Positions 1 through 8,215 of a stretch of 20,386 nucleotides of DNA are shown here, piece after piece; position 1 is the first letter of the stretch; every line of letters starts with the position of its first letter. The translations under genes were made by a program, and so were the position numbers. Source of the DNA: Candidatus Altimarinota bacterium (lineage in GTDB: Bacteria > Patescibacteriota > Gracilibacteria > BD1-5 > UBA6164); assembly GCA_027062145.1 (NCBI GenBank), contig JAMOTX010000123.1, forward strand, positions 1-20,386. The letters are read 5' to 3'. The notes under the pieces are model-generated. The model saw only the letters and a list, made by a program, of their open reading frames with translations, had not been told where the DNA came from and searched no databases.

Positions 1-2
1 TG

Positions 3-1160
3 GCTACTGATCATACTGAAAATTATAATGTTCCATTGACTGAATTTTCATCTGAAGAAAAAGAAATATTAAAGATAGGATTGCCAGCTGCTGCATCAGT
101 TGCAAATCCAATAGATATTATATGAGATGCAACGAGTAAAACTTATGCACAAATACTTAACAACTTATCACAAATTGTTAAAAAAAGGGCAATTTTAATA
201 ATGTTAACAGCTCAATCAATTACAGACGTTGATAATATAGCAAATGCTATAATTGATTTTAAAATATCAAATCCAGATGAATTCGTAATGGTTTCATTTA
301 TGTGATGAGAATGAGTAGAAAAGGGAAGAGAAATATTGTCAGATGCAGGAATCTTAGAATATGATTATCCAAAAAAAGCTATTAGAGCTTTTTCAAGATT
401 AATTATTCAAAAACAATGGCAAAAAAAAGAAATAGAAAAAAATATAGATTTTAAATTACCATCAAGTATTGATGAATTAAAAACTAATTTAAAAAATGAA
501 ACTAAATTTTGTTCAAGTGATTTAACTGCAGATATTTTAGATGCATTTAAGGTAAATAACAAAAGAGATTATTTAGTAGAAAGTTTAGATGATGTTGAAA
601 AAATATATTCAAATTTTAAATCATGAGTTGTAGTTGCTAGAATTAATTCAGTAGATATTCCTCATAAAAGTGATGTCTGAGGTGTTATTTTAAATATTAA
701 ATCTTTAGAAGAAGCTAAACAAGCTTATAAAACTATTTTAGAAAATGTTTCTAAAAATGAGCCTAATGCAATTATAAAAGGAGTTACTTTTTCTGAAATG
801 ATTTTTAAAAAAGATAATACTCAGGATATATTTGTATGATTCAAAAGAGATGAAAGTTTTTGAAACATATTAATTGTTTGAATGTGATGAATATATGTAA
901 ATGTATTAGAAGATGTTTCTAGGAGAATCTGATTAGTATCAAAAGAAGAAATAAAGATTATGTTATCTGAGTTAAAAGCTTACCCTATATTAGCTTGAAT
1001 TAGATGACAAAAAGGAATTGATTTTGAAAAATTAATTAATTTAATTTTTAATTTACAATTTATATTTAGAGAATTAACTGATATTACAGAAATAGATATA
1101 AATCCAATATTTTCAGATGATAATGAGAGTGTAATAGTAGATGCAAAATTTTATTTATAA
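3..1160 (+). CDS. ADP-forming acetyl-CoA synthetase, fused alpha-beta chain, 3' part (partial)
   Basis: The enzyme converts acetyl-CoA, ADP and phosphate to acetate, CoA and ATP, conserving energy in fermentation. The visible 385 residues are the C-terminal part; the N-terminal CoA-binding region lies before the window. The beginning (ANPIDIIGDA near residue 35) matches the end of the CoA-ligase domain. From about residue 125 the sequence matches the ATP-grasp beta domain: YPKKAIRAFSRL, then HKSDVGGV (its His resembles the family's beta phospho-histidine), KRDESFGNI, VGMGGIYVNVLEDVSRR and a C-terminal ELTDITEIDINPIF. Many of these glycines are TGA codons. Alpha and beta are separate subunits in some archaea and fused elsewhere; here they are fused. 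A hairpin terminator follows the TAA directly. The family assignment is firm; the acyl-CoA preferred is not visible. Confidence 0.88.
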
Positions 1161-1162
1161 AT

Positions 1163-1193
1163 TTAAGGATAGTTTAAGCTATCCTTTTATAAT
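1163..1193 (+). promoter_or_regulatory. Box 1: TTAAG direct repeat plus -10, promoter of the two-component operon
   Basis: TTAAG at 1163 and at 1174 (start-to-start 11) is followed 9 bases after the second repeat by TATAAT at 1188-1193. The start codon of the histidine kinase is 41 bases further on. Identical geometry recurs at four more places upstream of the neighbouring transcription units. Two direct repeats one helical turn apart, ending about 10 bp before a -10 box, is how PhoB/OmpR-family regulators bind at activated promoters. The site here would make the kinase-regulator operon autoregulated (inference). Confidence 0.7.
1165..1188 (+). terminator. Rho-independent terminator of the acetyl-CoA synthetase gene
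   Basis: An 8-bp stem (AGGATAGT paired with GCTATCCT, one G-U) closes a TTAA loop and is followed by TTTT. It begins 4 bases after the stop codon. The same bases contain the first TTAAG direct-repeat box, so terminator and next promoter overlap. Confidence 0.75.
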
Positions 1194-1234
1194 TGTAAAA
1201 AATTTATATAATAATATAAATTAATCAAAAAAAT

Positions 1235-2569
1235 ATGAATAAATTTTGCTCTCATTTAAAAACATCTGATAAAATAACTTTTTTATTTACGTTATTTAAT
1301 TTTTTATCATTAATAATATTACTTGTATGAGTTAATATTATTTATTTTTTTGCTTGGTATTCAAATCAAAGGGCAGAAAGTATGTATGATATGAATATTA
1401 ATTATAGTATTTACAATTCATGAAAAAGTGAAAATAATTTGCAAGCATTTAAAGAATATATTTTACAAAAAGATACATTAATTTTACCAGAACTATGAGA
1501 TGAAATAGTTTGTTCTGTATGAGTAGAAAGTAAGATACATATAGATATATTAAAAATAAAGGATGATTATTTTTATAATGATTGAGAAAAAACTTATTTT
1601 ATTTTTTCTCAATATTATGAATGAATATGAGATGTTAAAGTTTTTTTTGATACTACACCTTATGTTAAGTCACAAATACTTATTATAAAGATTAGTTTAA
1701 TTATTATATTTATATCTATATTTTTATATTGATTAATTTGAAGAAAAATTACTACTTATTCACTTAAAAATTTAAAAATAATAGCAAAAAAAGCTAAATA
1801 TATAGATATAGAAACAAAATTTGAGGAAATAGAAATTACTTGAAATACAGAAGATGAAATTAATATTTTAGCAAAAACATTAAATAAATCATTTATACAT
1901 ATTCATAATCAAACTTCAAATTTAAAACAGTTTATCACTGATGTTAGTCATGAATTTAAAACACCACTTATGGTTATTAATTCTCAAATTGATTTATATA
2001 ATAAAAAACTTGAGAAATGAAAATTAAAGAAAAATGATATTGAATTATTATTATTAAAGATTAAAGAAAAAACATTAAAATTAAATAGATTATTAGAAAC
2101 ATTTTTTTTGCTTTCAAGAATAGAAAATTGAATTGAAAAATTAGAAACTAAAAATATTGATTTAAGTCATTATATTAAAGATTTTGTTTCTAATTATATA
2201 AAAAACAATGACCTAGATATTAAAATAATTTTTAAAATAAATTGAAATTTAAATATATATATTGAAGAAAATACTTTTAATATATTGTTTGAAAATATCT
2301 TATCAAATGCTATTAAGTTTTCTAATAATAATATAAAAATAGAGATTTGAATCAATGAAAATTCATTTTGGATCAAAGATTTTTGAGAATGAATTGAAGA
2401 AAAAAAATTAACTAAAATATGGGATAAATTTTATAGAAATGATACAAATAAAGAATGATTTTGAGTCTGATTATTTATTGTTAAAAGGTTAGTTGATCTA
2501 TATAAATGGAAAATTGAAGTGAAAAGTGAATTGTGAAAATGTAGTAAATTTATATTTAAAGTAAAATAA
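1235..2569 (+). CDS. Membrane sensor histidine kinase of a two-component system
   Basis: A 444-residue sensor kinase that autophosphorylates on a histidine and passes the phosphate to the regulator encoded next. Transmembrane helix 1 is at about residues 17-43, an extracytoplasmic sensor region of about 105 residues follows, and helix 2 is at about 150-172. A HAMP-like linker leads to the DHp domain with VSHEFKTPL (H239 is the phospho-acceptor). The ATPase domain has an N box (ILSNAIKF), a G1 box (DFGEGI), an F box (WDKFYRND) and a G2 box (GFGVGLFIV). Several of these glycines are TGA codons. The sensor domain is not a type I recognise; it has one Cys and few His. The stop codon abuts the ATG of the regulator, so the two are co-transcribed. 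The operon starts with box 1. Signal unknown; the downstream genes suggest envelope redox or metal stress. Confidence 0.92.
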
Positions 2570-3217
2570 ATGAATAAAATATTATTAATCGAGGACAATA
2601 AAGATATTAGGGATAATATTAAGGAGTATTTAGAATTAGAATGATTTATTATAGATGTTGAATCAGATTGAGAAAGTTGACTAGATACAGCTTTATTAAA
2701 ATATTATGATTTAATTTTATTAGATTTAATGCTTCCTAAAATAGATGGATTAACAATTGCAAGAAAAATAACAAAAAATAAAGATGTTCCTATTATTATG
2801 ATTACAGCTAAAGATTCACTTGAAGATAAATTAACTTGATTTGAAAACGGAGCAATTGATTATATAGTAAAACCATTTGATCTAAGAGAATTAGAAGCTA
2901 GAATTCATGCTAGATTAAAAAGTAGTACGCATATTATAACTTTTTGAGAATTAAAAATAGATCTTGAAAAAAGAGAATTTTTAAAATGATCAGAAAAAAT
3001 TAAAATCACAATAAAAGAATTTTTAATATTTGAATATTTATATAATAATAAAAATAAAGTAGTAACTAGGACTGATATAATTGAATATGTATGGTGAGAA
3101 TGAGCATTGTTTGACGCAGATCCAAAATTAGACGTATATATATCAACTATTAGAAAAAAATTAGATAAAAAGATAATTGAAACAATTAAAGGTGTTTGAT
3201 ATAAAATTTGATTTTAA
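2570..3217 (+). CDS. OmpR/PhoB-family response regulator
   Basis: A 215-residue DNA-binding regulator, the partner of the preceding kinase (stop TAA directly followed by this ATG). The N-terminal receiver domain (about 1-117) has the acidic pair E8-D9, phospho-acceptor D52 (LILLDLMLP), the T/S position in MITAKD and K101 (YIVKPF). The C-terminal winged helix (about 125-215) has the trans_reg_C pattern: a recognition-helix segment LDVYISTIRKKL and the wing ending GVGYKIGF, where GVGYK is the usual signature. Regulators of this family bind direct repeats spaced 10-11 bp, matching the five TTAAG-N6-TTAAG boxes around it. It is therefore the best candidate for the protein that reads them (inference). 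Confidence 0.93.
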
Positions 3218-3219
3218 TC

Positions 3220-3250
3220 TTAAGAATTATTTAAGGTTATTAATTATAAT
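3220..3250 (+). promoter_or_regulatory. Box 2: TTAAG direct repeat plus -10, upstream of the small membrane protein pair
   Basis: TTAAG at 3220 and 3231, then N9, then TATAAT at 3245-3250; 42 bases to the next ATG. The first repeat begins 3 bases after the regulator's stop. The -10 lies inside a short palindrome (ATTAAT-TATA-ATTAAT). Confidence 0.72.
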
Positions 3251-3292
3251 TAATATTTGTTATATATGGTTTATTAATTAATAAGAAATATT

Positions 3293-3511
3293 ATGAGAAT
3301 TATTGCTATGATACTTAGAGTTTTACTTGTTCTTGTTTGAATTAAAATGATGTCTATATCAGGATGGACTCCAGATACAGCTCCATTTTGTAGTGGTGTT
3401 GGATTTATTTTAGCTGCTGTATATTTTGCACTATTATCAATTGCTGGTCCTAAAAAAATGTTATGTCCACTTTTTCATGGTTGCAAATGAGAACCAACTT
3501 GTAAAAAATAA
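3293..3511 (+). CDS. Small hydrophobic membrane protein of unknown function, Cys-containing tail
   Basis: A 72-residue protein I cannot assign to a family. Two hydrophobic segments (about residues 1-20 and 32-50) predict a helical hairpin in the membrane. The tail of about 20 residues holds three cysteines and a histidine (CPLFHGCKGEPTC), and a fourth Cys lies between the helices (PFCSG). The Cys/His tail could bind a metal or form disulfides; this is inference. It is the first gene after box 2 and is followed after 9 bases by the next small gene, so the pair is probably one transcript. TGA is used twice as Gly. Confidence 0.75.
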
Positions 3512-3520
3512 TCATATTAT

Positions 3521-3850
3521 ATGAAATCTACAGTTTCTTTATTTGCATTATTAGCTTTTTTCATCATAGGATTTATACATAATCCTATGATGTCTTTTGC
3601 TATGTGAAATAATTGAATGTCATGAATGAATAATTCTATGGATTGCCATAATATGGCTGAAAAAAATACAAAAGTTAAAACTTGTTGTATTTCATCAGCT
3701 ATGGATATTAAATATTTTTGATTAAATATAAATTTAATTAAAAATTATAATAATATATCTAAAAATTTAAATAATTTTGATATTTTTTGAATAAATTTAT
3801 TTTCATTTGAAAATAATAATTTAATTAAAAAACATCACCACTCTTATTAG
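3521..3850 (+). CDS. Small exported Met/His/Cys-rich protein, candidate metal binder
   Basis: A 109-residue protein, family not recognised. Residues 1-27 look like a signal peptide or anchor (MKSTVSLFALLAFFIIGF then MSFA). Residues 23-48 are unusually rich in methionine (MMSFAMGNNGMSGMNN and onward) and run into MDCHNMAEK, followed by a CC pair, and the protein ends in HHHSY. Methionine clusters with His and Cys are typical of extracytoplasmic copper/silver-handling proteins, so a metal-binding role is plausible but unproven. The middle is Asn/Lys-rich and low in complexity. It lies 9 bases after the preceding small gene in the box 2 unit. Confidence 0.75.
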
Positions 3851-3886
3851 AGAGAAATATAAAAAATTATGCATATATTAATCTAA

Positions 3887-3917
3887 TTAAGATTTATTTA
3901 AGGTTAAAAATTATTAT
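3887..3917 (+). promoter_or_regulatory. Box 3: TTAAG direct repeat plus -10, upstream of the DUF4395-DsbA pair
   Basis: TTAAG at 3887 and 3898, then N9, then TATTAT at 3912-3917; 28 bases to the ATG at 3946. Same 31-bp geometry as the other four boxes. The 36 bases between the preceding stop (3850) and the box show no clear terminator. Confidence 0.7.
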
Positions 3918-3945
3918 AGTATTATTATAAATAAAATACCATAAA

Positions 3946-4494
3946 ATGTTTAAAAAAGATATTTGAGAAATTATACCAAATTTAACTATAAATTGAAAGC
4001 CTGCACCATATTGAGTTATAAATGAAAGAGCAGTTAGAAAAAATGCATTAATTATTTTTACATTATGAGTAATGACATTTTTTTATACAATTATTACAAG
4101 AGATTTTTTCTTTTTTAATATATTAGTTCCTATCTTATTTATAGATTTTTGAATTAAAATATCAGTATGACCTAAATATTCTCCTTTTTCTAAATTAGCT
4201 AATTTTTTAGTTAAAGATCAGAAAAAAGAATATGTATGAGCAAAACAAAAAAGATTTGCATGGGGAATATGATTTGTTATGTCATTTATAACATTAACAT
4301 TGGCTATATGATTTTGAATAACATGTTGACTACCAATGATTCTTTGTTTATTATGTTTATGATTTATGTATGCTGAAGCTTTTTTCTGATACTGTGTAGG
4401 ATGTAGTATATATATATATTTAAGAAAAAATGGTTACATTAAAATAGAAAAACATGCACCTGTATGTGCAAATTGAAAATGCGAATTAAAATAA
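3946..4494 (+). CDS. DUF4395-family integral membrane protein
   Basis: A 182-residue membrane protein. The order of features matches DUF4395: an N-terminal NERAVRKNALII segment, a hydrophobic helix, FIDFGIKISVGPKYSPFSKLANFLV, then KQKRFAWGIG leading into a hydrophobic helix pair, and AEAFFGYCVGCSIYIYL. The family's role is not established. The conserved C-V-G-C near the last helix and a C-terminal CANGKC could be redox-active or metal-binding (inference). The next gene, 22 bases downstream with no box of its own, encodes a DsbA-like thiol oxidoreductase, which supports a disulfide-related role. It is the first gene of the box 3 unit. Many TGA-encoded glycines. Confidence 0.8.
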
Positions 4495-4516
4495 TTTATA
4501 ATTTAAAAATAATAAT

Positions 4517-5380
4517 ATGAAAAATATACAATTTATCAGTTTAATACTTTTAATTTTAGTTTGAATATGATCAACTCATTATGTTATATCTAGTCAAACT
4601 GATAAAATTACAATGTGAGTTGTTTCAAAAATGCTTGCTATTGAATATGATAAAGTTTGATGAATGGCAAATTATGTTAAAATTAATAAAATTCAAAAAG
4701 AACAAGTTATTGCTTGATTAAAACAATATGAAAATCAAAATTGAGAAATAAAAGCACCTACTTGAAATATTATTAATAATGGATGAACTGCTTGAAATAA
4801 AATTTCATTAGAACAAGTGAAAAAAGTAGTTTGAGAAAATACTTATGTTTTATGAAATAAAGATGCTGAAATATCTTTTGTAGAATATTCAGATTTAGAA
4901 TGTCCTTTTTGTAAAAAATTACATGCATCATGAACTATAGAACAAGTTATTAAAGATTATGATTGAAAGGTAAATTTTATTTTCAAACAATTTCCTTTAG
5001 GTTTTCATCCTCAAGCACAAATGGAAGCTGAAGCAGCATTATGTGTATGAGACTTAAATTGATCTGATAAATATTATGAATTTATAGAAAATGTATTTAA
5101 AAATTCAAAAACAAATGGTAGAAGTTATGATGTTGCTACTATTACTGAATTAGCTTCAAAAATGTGAGTTGATAAAATTAAACTAACTTCATGTATTCAA
5201 TCATGAAAAAATAAAAATTTAGCAAAATCGCAAACTAAAGAATGATCAAGTTTATTTGGTATTACTTGAACTCCATGAAATGTTTTTATTAATAATAAAA
5301 CGGGGGAATGGGATAAATTACCAGGAGCTTATCCATTAAATTCATTTAAACAAAAAATTGATTCTTTAATTAATAAATAA
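4517..5380 (+). CDS. Membrane-anchored DsbA-like thiol-disulfide oxidoreductase (thioredoxin fold)
   Basis: A 287-residue extracytoplasmic oxidoreductase. One N-terminal hydrophobic helix (about 5-20) anchors or exports it, and a linker of about 90 residues follows. The catalytic domain (about 108-287) starts with ISFVEYSDLECPFCKKLH, with the active site C129-P-F-C132, and has FIFKQFPLGFHPQA, a helical insert containing a further Cys, and the cis-Pro motif GTPG (P253). This is the DsbA/Thioredoxin_4 type, which makes or rearranges disulfide bonds in exported proteins. It is co-transcribed with the DUF4395 gene. The TAA is followed 9 bases later by box 4. Confidence 0.9.
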
Positions 5381-5389
5381 AGGTCAAAC

Positions 5390-5420
5390 TTAAGAATTAT
5401 TTAAGGTAGTTATATATTAT
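5390..5420 (+). promoter_or_regulatory. Box 4: TTAAG direct repeat plus -10, upstream of the lipoprotein gene
   Basis: TTAAG at 5390 and 5401, then N9, then TATTAT at 5415-5420; 32 bases to the ATG. The two repeats and the six bases between them are identical to box 2. The -10 sits in the stem-loop of the terminator of the preceding gene. Confidence 0.72.
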
Positions 5421-5433
5421 ATAGCTACTTTTT
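5406..5433 (+). terminator. Rho-independent terminator of the DUF4395-DsbA unit
   Basis: A 10-bp stem (GTAGTTATAT with ATATAGCTAC, one G-U pair) and a 3-base loop, followed by TTTTT. It overlaps the second half of box 4 and its -10. The transcript starting from that -10 would begin inside or after the hairpin and so not form it whole. Confidence 0.65.
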
Positions 5434-5452
5434 AATTTATAAATTTATAGAA

Positions 5453-5977
5453 ATGAATATTAATTTCAAAAAAATAGCAGTTATTGGTTCAGTAATATTA
5501 ACAATTCTTTTAGTTTCATCATGTACATGAGCTGAAGAAAAAAAAGAAATGATGGATGATAAAGAAATGACTACTCATTCAGCTAGTATGGATATGGAAA
5601 ATAAAATGGAAGAAAATATTGAAAATAAAATAGAAGAAATAAAAGAAGAAATGAAAGATGACATGGATGTAACTGAATCAAAATATAAAGATTTAGCTGA
5701 ATTTATTTCTACATCTTTAACTGAAGAACAAGATAAAGCTATTTTAGAAATATTAGAACAAAGAACAGGAAGACAAGCTGAAATTAAGGTTATGTTAATG
5801 AAAGCTGTTAAAGAATGAAATATAGAACAAAAATTAGAAGAAGTTAAAATTATGAGAAAAGTTTGCGCTTGAAGAATTATGGCTTTTGTTTCTGAAGATA
5901 AAAAAGATGCATTTACTGCTCATTGTGATAAATGAAATGAAATGTTAAAAGAAAAATTTATGAATATGGATAAATAA
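5453..5977 (+). CDS. Lipoprotein with helical, Met/Glu-rich exported domain
   Basis: A 174-residue predicted lipoprotein. The signal peptide (about 1-22) ends in a lipobox, LVSSC, with C23 the likely lipidated Cys. Residues 30-65 are rich in Met, Glu, Lys and Asp with one His and suggest a coiled coil or disordered linker. The rest (about 70-174) is helical and includes SLTEEQDKAILEILEQ, two Cys and one His. The LTEEQ segment followed by helices recalls the LTxxQ motif of the Spy/CpxP periplasmic stress proteins; the likeness is short and only suggestive. It is the only gene between box 4 and the terminator/box 5 region, so it forms its own unit. TGA is used as Gly three times. Confidence 0.82.
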
Positions 5978-5985
5978 TATATTTA

Positions 5986-6016
5986 TTTAGATTACTTTAA
6001 GATAGTTATATATAAT
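5986..6016 (+). promoter_or_regulatory. Box 5: degenerate TTAAG direct repeat plus -10, upstream of the Msr-CcdA operon
   Basis: TTTAG at 5986 (one mismatch) and TTAAG at 5997, then N9, then TATAAT at 6011-6016; 30 bases to the ATG. It aligns with box 4 over nearly 40 bases, including the flanking TAGTTATATAT. It overlaps the lipoprotein gene's terminator. Confidence 0.65.
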
Positions 6017-6036
6017 ATAACTATCTTATTTTTTTA
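5999..6036 (+). terminator. Rho-independent terminator of the lipoprotein gene
   Basis: A perfect 13-bp stem (AAGATAGTTATAT with ATATAACTATCTT), a 3-base loop and a run of mostly T. The -10 of box 5 lies across the loop. Confidence 0.72.
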
Positions 6037-6046
6037 TTAATAAATT

Positions 6047-7459
6047 ATGAAAATATTAACAATTACTTTATTTATATTATTAATCTTATGATGATTTTAT
6101 ATATATTCTTTACCTTGAAAAGATATGAAAAATGATAAAGTTAAAGAAATAAATATGAATAATTTAGAAACTGCATATTTTGCATGAGGTTGTTTTTGGT
6201 GTATGGAATGAATATTTGAAGCTCAAGAATGAGTATTAGAAGCAAAAGCATGATACATATGAGGTAAAAAAGAAACTGCTACTTATAAACAAGTTTCTAC
6301 TTGAAATACTAAACATAGAGAATGAGTAAAAGTTGTATATGATCCTGAAATTATAACATATTCAAAACTTGTTGAATTATTTTGGACACAAATTGATCCA
6401 ACTGATGAATGAGGACAATTTGCTGATAGATGATTTCATTATACCACTGCATTAGTCTATTCAAATGATAAAGAAAAAAATATATTAGAAAATTCTAAAG
6501 AGTCATTAATTGCTTCAAATAAATTTGATAAAAATATAGCAACAAAAATATTACCATTTGTATCATTTTTCGATGCTGAAGAATATCATCAAGATTATTA
6601 TAAAAAATCTAGTTTAAGGTATAATACATATAAAAAATGATCAGGTAGAAAAGATTTTATAGAAGATAACTGGGAAGACAGAATTGATGAATTAGAAAAA
6701 GAATCATCTAATAATAGATGATATAAAAATTATTCTCCAGAAAATTTAAAAAATGCAACTGAACAAAATATAATTTTATTTTTTCATGCTGACTGGTGTC
6801 CAACGTGTAAATCTTTTGAAAAAAATGTATTAACTGAGACTATACCTGAAGACATATTAATTTTAAAAGTAAATTATGATACTGAATTAGAATTAAGAAA
6901 AAAATATAACATAGTTACTCAAACTAGTTTTGTATTAGTTGATAGTGAATGAAATCTTGTAAAAAGATGGATTTGATGAAGATGAATTGATAGTATTATC
7001 AGTAAAATATGAGATATTAAAGAAATTTCTAAAACTTATTTAAAAGAAGAATTGAAAGCTAGACTTACTCCTTTACAATATAGAGTAACTCAAGAATGAG
7101 CTACTGAACCACCATTTAGAAATAAATATTGGGATAATCATGAAGAAGGTATTTATGTAGATATAGTAGATAGAACGGCTCTTTTTTCTTCAACTGATAA
7201 ATTTGATTCAGGAACAGGGTGGCCAGCATTTACAAAACCTATAGATGATAATTTTGTTTCAGAAAATAGTGATGAATCGTTGTTTATGAAAAGAACTGAA
7301 GTTAAATCATGAGATTCTCATTTATGACATGTATTTGAAGATGGACCAAGTGAATCAGGAGGACTTAGATATTGTATAAATTCAGCAGCTTTAGATTTTA
7401 TTTCAAAGGATAAGTTAAAAGGAAGTGAATATGAAAAGTATTTAAAATTATTTGAATAA
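6047..7459 (+). CDS. msrAB: Membrane-anchored MsrA-thioredoxin-MsrB fusion (methionine sulfoxide reductase)
   Basis: A 470-residue repair enzyme that reduces both S- and R-forms of methionine sulfoxide in exported proteins. An N-terminal helix (about 3-20) anchors it outside the membrane. The MsrA domain (about 40-205) has GCFWC with catalytic C49 and ends in the EEYHQDYY motif. A thioredoxin domain (about 225-335) has DWCPTC (C251, C254). The MsrB domain (about 345-470) has GTGWPAF, HLGHVFEDGP and RYCIN with catalytic C443. The whole protein has only five Cys: the MsrB lacks the zinc CxxC pairs and a resolving Cys, and MsrA lacks C-terminal recycling Cys, so the built-in thioredoxin probably regenerates both. 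Neisseria PilB joins the same three domains in the order Trx-MsrA-MsrB; here the thioredoxin is in the middle. First gene of the box 5 unit; ccdA follows after 9 bases. Confidence 0.93.
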
Positions 7460-7468
7460 AAAAATATT

Positions 7469-8206
7469 ATGACATTATTAATTATATCGTTTTTAGCTTG
7501 AGTATTAACTATTCTTGCTCCATGTGTTTTACCATTGTTGCCAGTTATACTTTGAGCTTGAGCTACAGATGCTAAAGATAAAATGAGACCTTATATTATT
7601 ATTATTTCACTTTGAGTATCTATAATAATATTTTCATTATTACTGAAGGCATCAATTATATTTATATGAGTTGATCCTATAATTTGGAAGCTATTTTCTT
7701 GAATTATATTAATTTTATTTTGAGTTATTACTATTTTTCCAAATTTATGGAAAAATATTTCTACAAAATTATGATTTTCAGATAAATCTAATAAAAATTT
7801 ATGAAAATCAGCAGAAAAAAAAGGTATTTTTTGAAGTATAATGATTTGATTATCACTTTGACCTGTCTTTTCTAGCTGTAGCCCTATATATGCTGTCTTA
7901 TTAGCAATAATTTTACCTATTAGTTTTTTAACAGGATTATTAAATCTATTTGCTTATGTTTTATGATTAGGTCTTATTTTACTTTTAATTGCTCTTTTAT
8001 GACAAAAATTTATTAGTAAAATGAAATGGGCAAGTTTACCAGATTGAAATTTTAAAAAAATATTATGAATATTGTTTCTAGTTATTTGATTTGCTATTAT
8101 TAGTGGGTATGATAAAGTAGTTGAAGCTAAAATACTTGATAGTGGTTATTTTGATGTAACTGTTATTGAACAAAGAATTTTAGATAAAGTAGATATTGAT
8201 AATTAA
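7469..8206 (+). CDS. ccdA: CcdA-type membrane electron carrier
   Basis: A 245-residue polytopic membrane protein of the CcdA/DsbD-beta family, which moves electrons from cytoplasmic thioredoxin to extracytoplasmic thiol proteins. About six helices are visible. The two redox cysteines are in the family motifs: C19 in ILAPCVLPLLP, and C137 in GPVFSSCSPIY. The C-terminal tail of about 30 residues after the last helix is hydrophilic. It sits 9 bases after the Msr fusion, so its most likely client is the thioredoxin domain of that fusion (inference, supported by known CcdA/DsbD-Msr partnerships). TGA codes for Gly at many points inside the helices. Confidence 0.92.
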
Positions 8207-8215
8207 TAAAAAAAT

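Noticed and set aside
2194..2376. Minus-strand ORF of 60 codons
   Set aside because: Antisense to the histidine kinase ATPase domain.
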